DNA from: Amaranthus tricolor
Taxonomy: Eukaryota; Streptophyta; Magnoliopsida; Caryophyllales; Amaranthaceae
Reading direction: 5' to 3'
Length of the DNA: 64,000 nt
Assembly: GCF_026212465.1 (NCBI RefSeq)
Contig: NC_080051.1
Coordinates: 23,608,727-23,672,726 of the forward strand
Made by a program: the position numbers and the translations under genes
Shown here: positions 21,156 through 33,200 of the stretch, piece by piece
Layout: each line of letters begins with the position of its first letter
How positions within the stretch are numbered: the stretch's first letter is position 1
Notes under the pieces: model-generated
What the model saw: only the letters and a program-made list of their open reading frames with translations
Told to the model about the DNA's origin: nothing
The model's database searches: none

Positions 21156-24100
21156 CACCCCCTTGCTTTAAAGCTACACACGCCTAACTTCTTCCTAAAG
21201 TAAGTGTGCTTGTCCAGAGAAAGAGCTTTGGTGAGTATGTCCGCGGTCTGATCATTTGTTACACAAAACTTCAACTCGACTTCCTTCCTTGCAGCTAAAC
21301 TTCTAATGTAGTGATAGCAAATGTCGATGTGTTTGGTTCGACTGTGATACGCTGGATTCTTAGTCATAGCAAATTGTTGCTTTGTTGTCACAGAAGATCT
21401 TCATAGCTTGCTCTTGTTCACAGCCTACTTCACTCAACAATCTTCGCAGCCAAACCACTTGACAAGCAGCAGATGTAATAGCCACATACTCTGCTTCAGA
21501 CGATGAAAGTGCCACTATATCTTGTTTCTTTGAGTTCTATGATATTGCTCCTGACCCTAAGATGAAAGTATGACCTGAGGTGCTTCTTCTGTCATCAAGA
21601 AAGCCTGCCCAATCGCTGTCACTGAACCCAAACAGCTTGTAATCTGCACTTTGTGCATACCAAATACCATACTCAAGCGTTCCTCCGATATAGCGTAGCA
21701 CCCTCTTAGCGGCTTCGAGATGTTGCATTGTGGGAGCATGCATATAGCGAGAGAGAACACTCACTGAGTACATAATGTCAGGACGAGTGTGAGTTAGATA
21801 GTTCAAACCACCAACTAAGCTCCTGTAGTAGCTTGAATCTGCCTCCTCAGTACCATCATCATGCCTTAGTTTTTCACTTGTATTCATGGGAGTTGCAGCA
21901 GGCTTTTCATTGTACATATGGAACCTGTGCAACAGGTCCTTTGCATATTTCCTTTGTGAGATAAACACACCATCTTCAACTTGACTTACCTCGAGTCCAA
22001 GGAAGTAATTCAGCTTGCCCAGATCAGTCATCTCAAATTCTTTCGTCGTTGAGGACTTAAATTCTTCAATCAGAATTTGTGATGATCCCAAGTAGATCAT
22101 ATCATCCACATACACGCACACAATCAGAAAATCAGAATGCTTGCTACCTTTCACGTACAGGTTTGGCTCATTATCACTTCGCATAAAGCCATTTTGCAGA
22201 AAATACGAATCAATCCTCTTGTACCAAGCCCTTATCGCTTGTTTTACGCCGTAGAGTGCTTTCCTTAGCTTGTACACCTTATGCTCCTGTCCATTTGCAC
22301 CAAAACCTTCGGGTTGAGACACAAATACTTCTTCCTCCAAGTCGCCATTCAAGAATGCAGATTTTACATCAAATTAATAAATAGGTAGTTTTAATTTGGC
22401 ACCCAAAGACAGAAGCATCCTCACTGTTTCAAAACGTGCTACAGGTGAGAAGGTTTCAATCGAAATCGATGCCTTGATGTTGTGCATACCATTTGGCTAC
22501 AAGTCTTGCTTTGTACCTTTGAACACTACCATCTGCATTATGTTTCACCTTATAGACCCATTTAAGTCCAATTGGAGTTTTTTTTTGAGGTAAATCAACC
22601 AATTTCCATGTGTGATTGCGCTCAATTGCTGTCATTTCCTTTAGCATTACTTCCTCCCATTACTCATGCTCAACTGCCTCAACATAGCAGGTTGGGTCTG
22701 ACACGTATAAAGCAAACGAGCATGATTCATACACCTCACTTAGAGACTTGAATTTTCGTGGTGGTGTTTCTGATGATAAGCTAGACTTAGCGGGGGAGGT
22801 GCCTCTTGAACTGTCCGGTGTTGCAGTTGCGCTTCTGACGGGTATAGCAGGAGAAGTATGTGCTTCATTAACATTATTTGGAGGCATCTCTGGTGGAGAT
22901 TGTTCTTCTTTAGTAATCGATTGAGAATTAGTTGTTGGAGCACCAACTTTTCCATATTCCCCGCAAGCTTTTTCATTGAATTTAACATTCCTAATTATAA
23001 TTACTTTGCCACTTACAGGATTATATAACTTATATGCTTTAGATTGAGTGCTATAGCCCACGAAGATACATTTTTGTGATTTCTCATCAAGTTTTGAACG
23101 AGAGTTTACTAAAGCATAAGCTGCACAACCAAAAATACGTAAGTGACTCACCTTGGGTTTGCGACCTTTCCAAGCTTCATATGGTGTTTGATCATAGACT
23201 TCTTTCGTGGGAGAAATGTTGAGAATATATACTGCAGTATCCACGGCTTCAGCCCAGAATATTTTTGGAATGCACCTTGCATTGAGCATGCTTCGTCCCA
23301 TCTCAACAATAGTGCGATTCCTCCTTTCTGCAACGCCATTTTGTTGAGGCGTATAAGGAGCAGTAAGCTCCCTGTGAATGCCATTCTCCTCACAAAAGTG
23401 ATTAAACTCCTCTGAAACAAACTCTCCTCCACGATCAGTGCGAAGAGTTTTAATTTGACATCCACTCTGTTTTTCCACAAGTGCCTTGAATTTCTTGAAA
23501 TGCTCAAAAGCTTCAGATTTTTTCTTCAAAAAATAGACCCAATTCATGCGACTGAAGTCATCGACGAATAATAGGAAGTAGTGACTTCCACCTAGCGATT
23601 CAATTGACATTGGTCCACATAAATCAGCGTGGATAAGCTATAGACAAGCGGAAGCTCGCCAAGAATCACCACTAGGAAATGCTAGCCTGCTTTGTTTGCC
23701 ATACACACACCCTTCACAAAACTCAAGAGACTCGATTTTAGGCAAGCCAAGAACCATATTTTTATTGCTTAACAGTCGTAGACCATTGACATTCAAGTGA
23801 CCATATCGCAATTGCCACAAGCTCGACCCATTTTCTGCTTTTGCAACTAGTGCCTTTCTAGTTTCACCCTGTGAAATATTTAGTGAAAACATCTTGTTTG
23901 GGGTCATTTTAATGCTCATAATTTTGCGATTTTGATCATGAATATTGCAATGGCCATTTTCAAAAATTACTGAATATCCTCCTTTAATTAGCTGTCCAAC
24001 ACTTATTAAATTGTGAGTAAGAGAGGGTACATACTGTACATCATGAATGAGCTTTGTCTCGCCATTGCAGGTTGGAATTGCAACTGTGCCTCTGCTTCCT

Positions 24101-25082
24101 CTTGGACTTGCTTGTCATTGCCAAGTCGCACTACTGATTGCTCTGTGCTATCAATTGACTTGAACCATTTTTTTTCACCTGACATATGATTGGAGCATCC
24201 ACTGTCCACGAACCAGATTCCATGCTCCATTGGTTTAAGTTTTGAATGAGCCAAAAACAGGTTGCTTTCTTCTTGTGGTGTTTCGGTGAAGTTTGCTTTT
24301 GATTCATCTCGTTGCTTGCTCCAACAGTTGGTCTCATTATGACCGAGTTTCTTGCAATAAGTGCACTGAATATTGCTTCTGGGATTATGATTGTATCCTC
24401 CATTGCGTCCTCCACCATAACCGCGACCTCTACCGCGACCACGTCCGCGATAGGCTCCTCGAAAATCGCCTCTACCTCCTCTGTTATTCGACGTTTCAGC
24501 CTTTCCCTTAACGAAGGGTTCACCTCTCGCTTGAAGCGTCTTTTCTTCACCTTTCTCCTCATCTTTCTTAAACCTAGATTCATGGGCTAACAATGAACAC
24601 ATTGATTCGTCAAATGTGTAGTTTGAGAGATCCTTAGATTCTTCAATTGCAATAACAACTCCATTGAAATTGGGATCTAGGCTGCGTAACACCTTGCATA
24701 CTACTCATTCGTTGCTCAATAGCTCACCATAGGACTTCATTTGATTAACAATACCCGACACCTTTGAGAGATACTGTTGCATAGACTCCTTCTTGGTTTT
24801 CTGCAGACCATCAAATTTAGATAGAAGCGATTGTAATTTAACAGAGATTACCTTCTTGTCGCCAAAGTACTCGTGCCTTATGATTTCCCACGCTTCTTTA
24901 GCTGTCTTTGCAGACGATATACGAGGAAATATATCATCATCTACTGCAGATTGGATGAGGAATAGGGCTTTGGCATCCTTTTTACGATTGTCGCGCAATC
25001 GTTGATCAGGCTCATCTGATACTTCGTTATATCCACCTTCAACAATGTCCCAAAATTCTTGAGACTTAAACATAGTTTGCAT
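21146..25082 (-). pseudogene. Degenerate copia gag-pol
   Basis: Remains of a single gag-pol polyprotein. Gag lies at about 24705-25082 and continues to 24006, with a CTYCKKLGHNETNC zinc knuckle (CX2CX4HX4C) after an Arg/Gly-rich run. The protease site is WFVDSGCSNHM near 24190. Integrase covers about 22660-23919, with the GKQSR region and a DDE core recognisable from FVDDFSR and TDRGGEF. Reverse transcriptase covers about 21537-22647 with YVDD (CVYVDDMIYLGS). RNase H lies around 21146-21550 (SDSDWAG, then NDQTADILTKAL). Breaks: in-frame stops after gag (24705), before the integrase core (about 23638) and before reverse transcriptase (22660), and frameshifts near 24090, 22450 and 21530-21390. 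No intact ORF could support movement. The small size and short LTRs suggest a Tork- or Ale-like lineage, which I cannot settle by eye. Confidence 0.93.
21156..21168 (-). other. Polypurine tract of the copia element
   Basis: On the minus strand AAGCAAGGGGGTG directly abuts the 3' LTR, as expected for the plus-strand priming site of an LTR retrotransposon. Confidence 0.8.
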
Positions 25083-25259
25083 CTTGATACTCCAAAGGTG
25101 ATATTTCTCGCCTTTGAAGATTGGAATTAGGGGTTGAGCGGAAGGGTTTAGGCCATTGTTTGACTTGGTGGAAGCTGATTTGAACTATTGGTGTTGCTGC
25201 GTGGAAGAAAAGAAAGGGTTAGGCTGATTTATGTGGAGTTAGACGAGCTATTTTGTCTG

Positions 25260-25271
25260 GCTCTGATACCA
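25260..25271 (-). other. Primer-binding site (tRNA-iMet type)
   Basis: Minus strand reads TGGTATCAGAGC, the classical Ty1/copia primer-binding site complementary to the 3' end of initiator methionine tRNA, five bases from the 5' LTR. Confidence 0.9.
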
Positions 25272-25276
25272 GAATT

Positions 25277-25504
25277 TGTTGGCAAAATAGATGGAAAACA
25301 GAGGAAAGATAATAATATTCAGCTTAATTCTTTTTTTTTTTAATTAAATCACCAAACTTTATGCCTTTATATAGGCTTTACACAAGACCACTTAGACTAA
25401 AAGAGGAAAACCTAACAATTAGTTACTAACTTATTCAAAGAATAACTAATGCTTAAGACTCGGACCAAACTAACAAACAGGTTTGAAGCATTCTTCATTC
25501 AATA
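25277..25504 (-). repeat. 5' LTR of the copia element
   Basis: 228 bp copy of the 3' LTR. The primer-binding site lies five bases inside it. Upstream of it (higher coordinates) begins the DNA that was the OSC1 promoter before insertion. Confidence 0.93.
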
Positions 25505-25509
25505 CTCCA

Positions 25510-27757
25510 CTGCATAGTTACACTATTTCCGTTTGGTATAAGTATCAATAATATAATTAATTGATAGCAAAAATATTATTGTTGTTTTCAAATAATGATA
25601 AAAATGTAAGAATTTATGAGATATAGAATACAGTAGGAATTAAATAAAAGTAAATAGGATAATTTATAAGTTATTATTTTATAATATCTCGGCTGCATAG
25701 TTTCACAAGAAATGTTTACAGAAATTAAGAAAAATATTATCTTTTAAATGGTGAATATATTTTTTTATTGAATAATAAGTTTAATAAAGAAAAAGTGGGG
25801 AACATATGCATTAAAAATATAATAAAATAAATTAGCGGAAAAAAAATATAGGAATTATGACTATTAAAAAATAAATAATGGTAGTGAGAATTATATGAGG
25901 AACATAAATAACATAAAAATGCTAAAATAAAATTAGTTAAAAATATGTAGGAAATATAAGCATTAATCAAATATCAAACTAAAGAATAACTAGGTTTTTA
26001 TGTCCAAGATATAAATAAAAAAAAATTCTTAAGTGAAATAACAAATAAGATGGTCCTAAATAATAAATGGAAACAACTTTAAAGAATCGATCGAGAGAAA
26101 AACATTTATAGTATTTTGAAATTAATATAAAAGAAAAATATACAAAATATTATAACACGGAGAAAATATTTTATAGACTAGATATTTCCGTTTGTCCTTA
26201 AAATTTGCCTCATTTAATAGCAATTTTCCTATTCAAACAATTTTGTAATTTTACAGATATAGCATGTAGTTTTCATGAGCCCATAATTTAGGGGGTACAA
26301 TTGATTTGTTCCTTTTTTCATCTGCAATCTCCACTATTTTCCAACTGAAGTCCTTCCCACCAACACTTTCTCGTTTCTAGCTTGTGATAACTTATTAATC
26401 TTTTATATTTTAATTTTTGGCTATATTTTTTTTTATATAAGTAGATTATTTTAATGGTTTTTTTTACCTTTAAATAGTCCTTAATTAAGTCTACCACACA
26501 AAGTCAATTTTTATGTATTCTCTAATGATTTTTGAAAACTCGAACGTATTGAAATAGGAGAAATGCAATAGAATGGATGGAATATTCCTTAAACTAACTT
26601 TTAATTTTTCAAATTAACCTTTTGTTGTTTATTTTTTTGGATACATGTACTTATCATTTGCCCACAATTCAAGGAATATAGAACGGCAAATACACTACTC
26701 ACATCTGTTGTTTGAATTTGCATTATTTAACTCAAAAAAATTAGTTCTCACATATGTGAGTTACATGTTATAAACGGATAAGAAATTTTATTTTAGCTGC
26801 AAGCGATAAGTGTATGTTGAGCCTATGGATCGAACTCAGGAAAGCTAGACTAACTACTTTGGTACTTTTAATAATTAATGAAGAAAAATATAAAGTAGGT
26901 TGATTATATAACTAATAGCTAAAAAATACGGATAAAATGATGTAAATCTAATAATAAAAAGGTCTAGGATATTGGGAATCACCTAATTCAAATATGATCC
27001 TAAAATCTTTTTATGTATAGCAATTAGAGTTATGTACTGATTAAATTCAATCTTATTAATTAATCTTCAAACTTTCGTTCTTTAGTTGGCGGGTTAAATA
27101 TTAGGAATTTAACCCAAATATATTTTAAACCTAATGAATTAATTTTATGTGTTGTATTAACCCATTTTTCTCATTGGTATAAAATGTTGATCTTTTTCAT
27201 TTTCATGAAGTTTGTCAACTCTTTAGACCTACCCGTTAGGCGTCAAGTTATTACCCTATATTTTTCTTAACCTCCTATGCTATGGAGTATGGACCTATGT
27301 GCTCTTGCTCTTTTGACAGTATTCTCAAACAATGTAGCAAATTGCTTCGTAAGACAACCTAATTACATAATACAAAACATACCCTACTGGCTTATTTTAC
27401 ACCCAAATTCGTACACTATAGCGCTTCATTTTTGGGTGACAATCTAAAAACTTTCAAATATTTTTTTAAATTTATTGAGTGTAATGTGTGGTTGGATAAG
27501 CGACCCCTCCACTAGAATTTTAAAGTTCATAATTATTAGATGTAATTCGCCACATATATATATATATATATATAGTGCTTATTTTATGACGTATAATATT
27601 ATTTATTAATTTAAAAAACAAATAATATCACATGGCTATAATTCACAAATATTACATCATGGTAGCCCAAAAAAATACTATTAGAAAAGAAGGCTAAACA
27701 TTATTGTAAAATGCTACATTTTGGTGGCTATGAAACATATGAATTGAATATTGCTAT
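25510..27757. other. Region between the copia element and the orphan OSC exon
   Basis: AT-rich. The part next to 25510 was the OSC1 upstream region before the insertion. 26590-26720 matches the OSC1 3' flank. A short (TA)n lies near 27557. No coding region or clear promoter motif recognised. Confidence 0.45.
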
Positions 27758-27877
27758 TTATTGGGCTGAAGGCAATGAAACATGGTTTCTATATTCAGCA
27801 AGTGCCCACAGCGAAAAATAATTCCTGTACAGTGCATAATGTAGTGTGCAATTCTTCAAAGAGGTTCCTGTTATTCC
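27758..27877 (-). pseudogene. Orphan last exon of a third oxidosqualene cyclase
   Basis: Read on the minus strand, an AG acceptor (gtttatag) is followed by an open frame of 39 codons and TAA. The frame begins [14 protein letters not shown] and continues to [18 protein letters not shown]. This aligns with the last exon of OSC2 ([23 protein letters not shown]) and of OSC1, including the acceptor position. No exons 1-17 are found between it and the end of OSC2 at 29946; that interval holds a CACTA-like repeat and an unrelated repeat-rich fragment. The DNA downstream (about 26580-26720) resembles the DNA downstream of OSC1 (about 360-480), so a 3' gene end with its flank was duplicated. It is most simply a relic of a third tandem copy. 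An alternative terminal exon for OSC2 is possible, since the acceptor and stop are intact. Confidence 0.82.
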
Positions 27878-27954
27878 CTATAAACATCATAAGAAAATAA
27901 GGTAATGAAATAATAATCAATGCAACTAACCTTTTGTGACATTAAATTTAGTTG

Positions 27955-28278
27955 TGTTTTAAAAATATCACTGATTTATATTTTAAGTGTAATAATTATT
28001 GGTTTTTATATTTAAGTTTCACTATAAAATGATTTAGTGATACTTTATTTGGTCTTTAGTGGCATATGTAATTATTACTATTGTCTATAGTGACATAATT
28101 GAAATCTGTCACTAAATCTTATTGCGAAAAATTTTAGTATGATTTTTTATTATGCTCCTAAAGAGTCTAATAAATGTCACTAAATCCACTATATATACTA
28201 TTAGAAATTTGAAGCATTGTCATTTAAATTAAATATCGCTAAAAAAATCCCACTAAAAGCAAATTATGTGTTGTAGTG
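27955..28278. repeat. CACTA-like repeat, copy B
   Basis: Same interior as copy A. The right end reads, inverted, CACTACAACACATAATTTGC, a good match to CACTACAA-type termini; the left terminus is unclear. It starts about 80 bp from the orphan OSC exon. Confidence 0.6.
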
Positions 28279-28487
28279 AATAATTATTTATTTTAGAATC
28301 AATATTAATATTATTTGGATGCTGTGTAGTGATTCGAAATACTCATGATAGTTTACACCAAGTTCTATTTAAATACAAAAATTGACAAAAATGATTTTTA
28401 GTTTTTAAAACCAATTTTTGTTTTAACATAGACTAGAGAATTTCTAAATGCAAGAGAATCAATTTTTCCTACAGTTGGTGAAAATGA

Positions 28488-29243
28488 AATTCATGTCACA
28501 AAACTGAATGTCTGAAAACAACTAGTGCAAGCAGAAGAGCAGCTGTCACCACTTCGTCCGCAAAAGCAGCAAATGCAAGCCGAAAAGAAGCTGCTGTGCA
28601 AGCAGCAAGCACGAGCCGAAGAGCAGCTGCCAGAAAATCACCAGCACATTGTGACAGAAAAAGGAAAAGGATAGAGGATATCTCCAGAGGAATAGCTAGA
28701 TATTTTGAGCGGGTAAGAAGCCGGAAGGTTGCCAGGGAAGAAAATAGGTATGCTCCTTTGGTCGTAGCTGACAGGGAAGAAATAAGGCGTGCTCCTTTGG
28801 TGGTAGCTGACAGGGAAGAAATAAGGCGGGCTCCTTTGGTCGTAGCTGACAGGTATTACGTACCTGACAGGGAAGAAATAAGGCGTGCTCCTTTGGTGGT
28901 AGCTGACAGGGAAGAAATAAGGCGTGCTCCTTTGGTCAGAGCTGACAGGGAAGAAATAAGGTGTGCTCCTTTGGTCGTAGCTGACAGGTATAACGAACGT
29001 CCTGTTTATGAGAGACAATCCTACCAGTCAGCTGTGGCTCCAGCACCTTTATATCGTCCTTTACCAGAATACACCACTACATATTCCTATGATAGAGTCT
29101 CTGAAGTTGATGATTCTTATAGAAGGAACAGAGTCATAGATCATCAAGATTTAATCCCTTCTGAGAATCAAGATTTCCAATTGAATGTGACCCCTACGAC
29201 TCATACTCGCGTAGAGAACCCACTCAAGCCTATAGAGACATGA
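28488..29243 (+). pseudogene. Repeat-containing coding fragment, unrecognised
   Basis: An open frame follows a TGA at 28485 but has no ATG. It encodes an Ala/Ser/Arg-rich start (TTSASRRAAV, AASTSRRAAARKSP), a basic RKRKRIEDISRG, then six copies of a 13-residue unit DREEIRRAPLVVA (39 bp, 28731-28983) with an 18-bp DRYYVP insert after the third. A Tyr/Arg-rich tail (YRPLPEYTTTYSYDR) ends at TGA 29243. Just after, another frame continues in the same style (SRRRENYDYTSDERYADHRV to YRRY, stop about 29357), suggesting a frameshift. The composition recalls RNA-binding or splicing-associated proteins, but I do not recognise the family. It lies between the orphan OSC exon and OSC2; probably a retroposed or truncated copy. 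Confidence 0.5.
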
Positions 29244-29357
29244 CATATAGCACCAGTAGAAGGAGAGAGAACTATGATTATACTTCTGATGAAAGGTACG
29301 CGGATCACCGAGTTGCTGAACACCATTCTCCCTTGCCTTTGTATCGTAGGTATTGAT

Positions 29358-29945
29358 TCTGCCGAGCATTGATTTAACTGTCTTTTACTGGTTACAATTG
29401 TACTTTTGCATGACGATGGACATATGTTAATGGGCATTGAGCCACTTTGATGTTTTGTATTGAAATTTTTTTTTGTTTTTTTAGAATTTACATTACATGA
29501 AATTTGTTCTGACAGTGGTTGAGCCTTAGAATGCCACCCCTTTGTGTATTAGCTTGTGTTAGAATGCTGATGAGTGTATGGTACTTGATAATGAAGCCAT
29601 TTAGGACTCTCGAGCTAACTAATCAATCCTAGCTGTAAGTGTACATTTAACTAATATGATTAAGTAGAATCAAATCTTGTCTCAGTTGGAGCAAATACCG
29701 TCTTTTCCATGCAAGGTACCGGTATTGAATATTACCTAGCCCTACCCTTCTCTCATCAGTTAGATTTGTAACAATCACCGTAGACGAGAATAGCTCTAAC
29801 TTAATTAACTTTATTTATGCATTTCATTAATAGTACGCTTTACAGAATTACAACCCCATTAAGTATAATAATATGGTGTAAAGTTATTTATTAAACCACG
29901 AATTTAATAACGAACAAAACTTGATTTAGGGGCAGAAATGATAAA
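29358..29945. other. 3' flank of OSC2, no gene seen
   Basis: Less AT-rich than elsewhere up to about 29700. It may be the 3' continuation of the repeat-containing fragment, and it includes a T-rich tract near 29465. No protein match recognised. Confidence 0.35.
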
Positions 29946-30219
29946 TTAAGGTAACGGAACACGTTTCCTGTATTCAGCAAGTGCCCACAATGGGTAAATA
30001 CTTCTATACATTGGATAATGCAACATGCAATTCTTCATGAACACTCCTGTGATTTCCTGTTTCCATCACAAAAAGGTTTGATTAAGATTACTAATAATAG
30101 CCTTTCAATATGCAAAGCTTGCTTTTCATATGTTTTTTTTTTTTTTTTTCTATTATATGATAAATGATGATACATTATAAATTCATTTAAATTATAGAAG
30201 TTGATGAGGTGAATGAGGT

Positions 30220-30250
<31 letters not shown>

Positions 30251-33200
30251 CAATTATCATCATCATGACATTATGCACTGACTATCTAAGAAAGAGAAGT
30301 GGAATTAGAGTAGTCGATGAGGTATTAGGATCCTCTCTATTATTTTTTTCCGTTTATTTTAGAATAAGAAATAAAATTTTCAGAATTCTCTTAATTTTTT
30401 ACTATCAAGCAATTTTAACCGTTACATTGGATAATAGACTCTTTAATACTTGAACAGTAAATCAGAGGAACCTAACTCGTTGGTGATTGAGGAAGTAAAT
30501 AAAATTTTTTTAAAAAGGTAATTGGTTCATCCAGTTTTAGGCAAAACACGTACATTATAAGTAGACGCATAGCATAATTTGTTTTATATGAGTTAATCAA
30601 TAGTATGATATATTTTGAGCATGAGGTATAATTTGATTTATTTTTCATCAAATTTTGCTATATATCAACATAGAATAGACAAAGACTTATGTTATATATA
30701 CCTGTTGGGGAAAATCACCATTTTCGAGTTGTGAATTGATCAAAAGCTTTGCGGCGCGATGTAGAGGAGTAGGGTCTCTCTCCGCCTAATCACAATTAAT
30801 TTTAAGAAAACTTGTTAGGAGAAGCTTAATTTCCTTTAATTAAATTTAACTATTGAAATAACAAGTAAATAATTAATTAATTAATTAAATAATATCTTCT
30901 ACTTGAAGTATAATAAATAGTCCTGCTTTGATTTAGATATTACCTGTCCAGAATGTATCAGACCCATCAAAGCCCATCCTGTTTGAACAAGATTTGAGTT
31001 CCCCTTTAATGGTACAAATTCCTGAGTTTCACCAATAACAATTATGTTACTCAAGTACCAATAAAGGCAACATTTTATTCCACCACATTCTATTACTCTA
31101 ACATCCATTACAATATATTTAACTTTTCGCCATATTATATTTGGTGTCATTTAAAAAATGACACTGATTTATATTTTTAGTATAATAATTGTTGATTTTA
31201 TTTTAAGTTCTACTATAAATTGAATTAGTGATATTTTATTAGGCCTTTAGTAGTATATTAGCATATGTAATTCTTACTATAGTTTATAGTGGCATTTATG
31301 AAAAATGTAACTTAATCTTATGTCACAAAAAATTTTAGTATAATTTTTTATTATGAACATGAAGTTGAGTAAATTACCTTATTAGGGCATGAAATATAGC
31401 TCTCACCCCAACCACCATCTTCCTTTTGGTTTGTGAGTAAAAATTCAACAGCTTTTCTAACAGCAGCACAATTGTAGTATGTTTTCCCAGCTGATGCAAG
31501 CCCACCAAGTGCAAACCATGTTCCATATATGAAACATATCCCCCAATTTCCATACCTATAATCAATTATGTAATTAATATGTTTTCATTTTTGTAAGATC
31601 ATAATTTCAATAAACGGAATATATAAACATGCAAATAATTAAAATTGATAACCCACCATCCTCCATTAGGATATTGAGTATTCTCAAGGAACTTGACTGC
31701 ATTTACAATGAAAGTTTCAATCTCTTTCTTTCTGTGTCCAGGGTATAACTTCTTGAACAACACTAAAGCTGAAATTGCTGATGCTGTACACTCTACATAC
31801 CTGTATTTGTAGAATTATTTGTTACCATTAGTTTTGTGTGTAACAAAAAACCATATAGCAAAGTCTGTTTGGTAAATGATTGTTAGCTCATTTGATCAGG
31901 CGAAAATATTGACTTATAAGACCAAAGTGAGATGTTACGTAGTTGTTTGGTAAAATTTATTTGAAGAAAAAGTGGGTCAAAAAGCTAAACACCAACAATG
32001 AAGTACATTACTCATAGGTGTTTTTGGTTTCGGCTTTAAATTCAACTATTCTATAGATTTAAAAGTCATTTAATAAATAATTTTTTAAATGTTTGACCAG
32101 CCCAAAAAACAAAAAGTCAAATTCAGACAAAAAAACTAATAAAAAGTAATTTACCAAATAGACTCGAAATTAAATGTTGTTTGAAGAAAAAAAAACTCAC
32201 TCATGCTCAACTACAATATCTTCAAAGAATTCTGTTGGATTGAGAAGCTGTAGAAAGTACCAAAAAATGTTAGGAACATAAATTATATTTTATGGTTAAT
32301 TTTATATAATTGATTAAATAATCCATAATATAAACTCACCTCCAACCATTCTTGAGCCCCGGCTGGTTCCCAAGCTGCTAACCCTCCTTTTTTACTCTGA
32401 AAATTAGTTAACATTTTTCATCATTTAATTTGGGGAAAGATTGCAGTAAAAATATCTAGAATTAACATTGTTGTTTCAATCCAATTAAATGACTCCTACC
32501 CATATATTTTGTTTAGACGAATTTGGAAGGATAAAAAAATTATTAATAGAAAAATTATTTCGATTACCGCTACACTAATCTTTTAAAAATTTTACTTTTC
32601 ATTTAGCTTACAGAAATCCTTTTAAATTATTGTTTCGTTTAAACATATTCAGCATTATTTTTTATTTTTTTAAAGTTTGACAATTACAAGTCACGACTCA
32701 CAAGGTACTTCAAAAGAAAAAATGTTCCGATAAATTTTTCTATGATAAAAGAAAAATATTTAAAAGCCGGTGATGTAGATAGAATTTTTAATTTTTAATT
32801 TTTCTAATTTAAAACTAAAAAAGTTATAAATTTTGCCCCTATCAAGAATGTATATTTTGAAAACAAAGAATTGAGTCTTGGTTGAATTCGAAAACGTATT
32901 AGCATACTACATTTATGATCAGGTATTGAATTTGATTCTAACATAATTCTTCTCTTTTCTCGGTTCTACCATCTAATTTAAAAAAAAAAAAAGAATTATG
33001 ATAGCACAAAATAAAATGTTGAAAATGGAAAAATACCTGGAGGGAAATCAAGACATTTACAGAATCAAAAAGTCTTTGAGGATCCATTTTTTCTCCAACA
33101 ATCTCAGGTGGCATTGTTGATAAGATTAAGCAACACTTTACAACAGATAATAAGTAAACAAAGTTACTAATTGAATAATGTACAATTAATATTTTATTTA

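Larger units (their letters stand above)
20928..25504 (-). mobile_element. Ty1/copia LTR retrotransposon, complete but coding-defective
   Basis: A 4577-bp element in minus orientation with two 228-bp LTRs (20928-21155 and 25277-25504), a primer-binding site matching the initiator-Met tRNA 3' end (TGGTATCAGAGC on the minus strand, 25260-25271) and a purine-rich tract before the 3' LTR. Flanks are CTCCG (20923-20927) and CTCCA (25505-25509), a 5-bp target-site duplication with one difference that reads as C to T at a CpG on the minus strand. Internal order is gag, protease, integrase, reverse transcriptase, RNase H, which is the copia order. The LTRs differ at about 14 positions plus two single-base indels by eye (about 6 percent), so the insertion is not recent. 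It lies 109 bp upstream of the OSC1 start codon, in the same direction. Confidence 0.95.

Noticed and set aside
24131..24583. Alternative frames over the copia gag
   Set aside because: Shadows of the Arg/Gly-rich and zinc-knuckle region of gag.
20928..25504. Copia element lying inside an intron of OSC1
   Set aside because: Exon 1 with the start codon is at 20615-20818, below the element in coordinate, so the insertion is upstream of the coding region on the minus strand.
28638..29018. Minus-strand frame of 126 codons with repeated SYDQRSTPYFFPV
   Set aside because: It is the antisense shadow of the 39-bp coding repeats on the plus strand.
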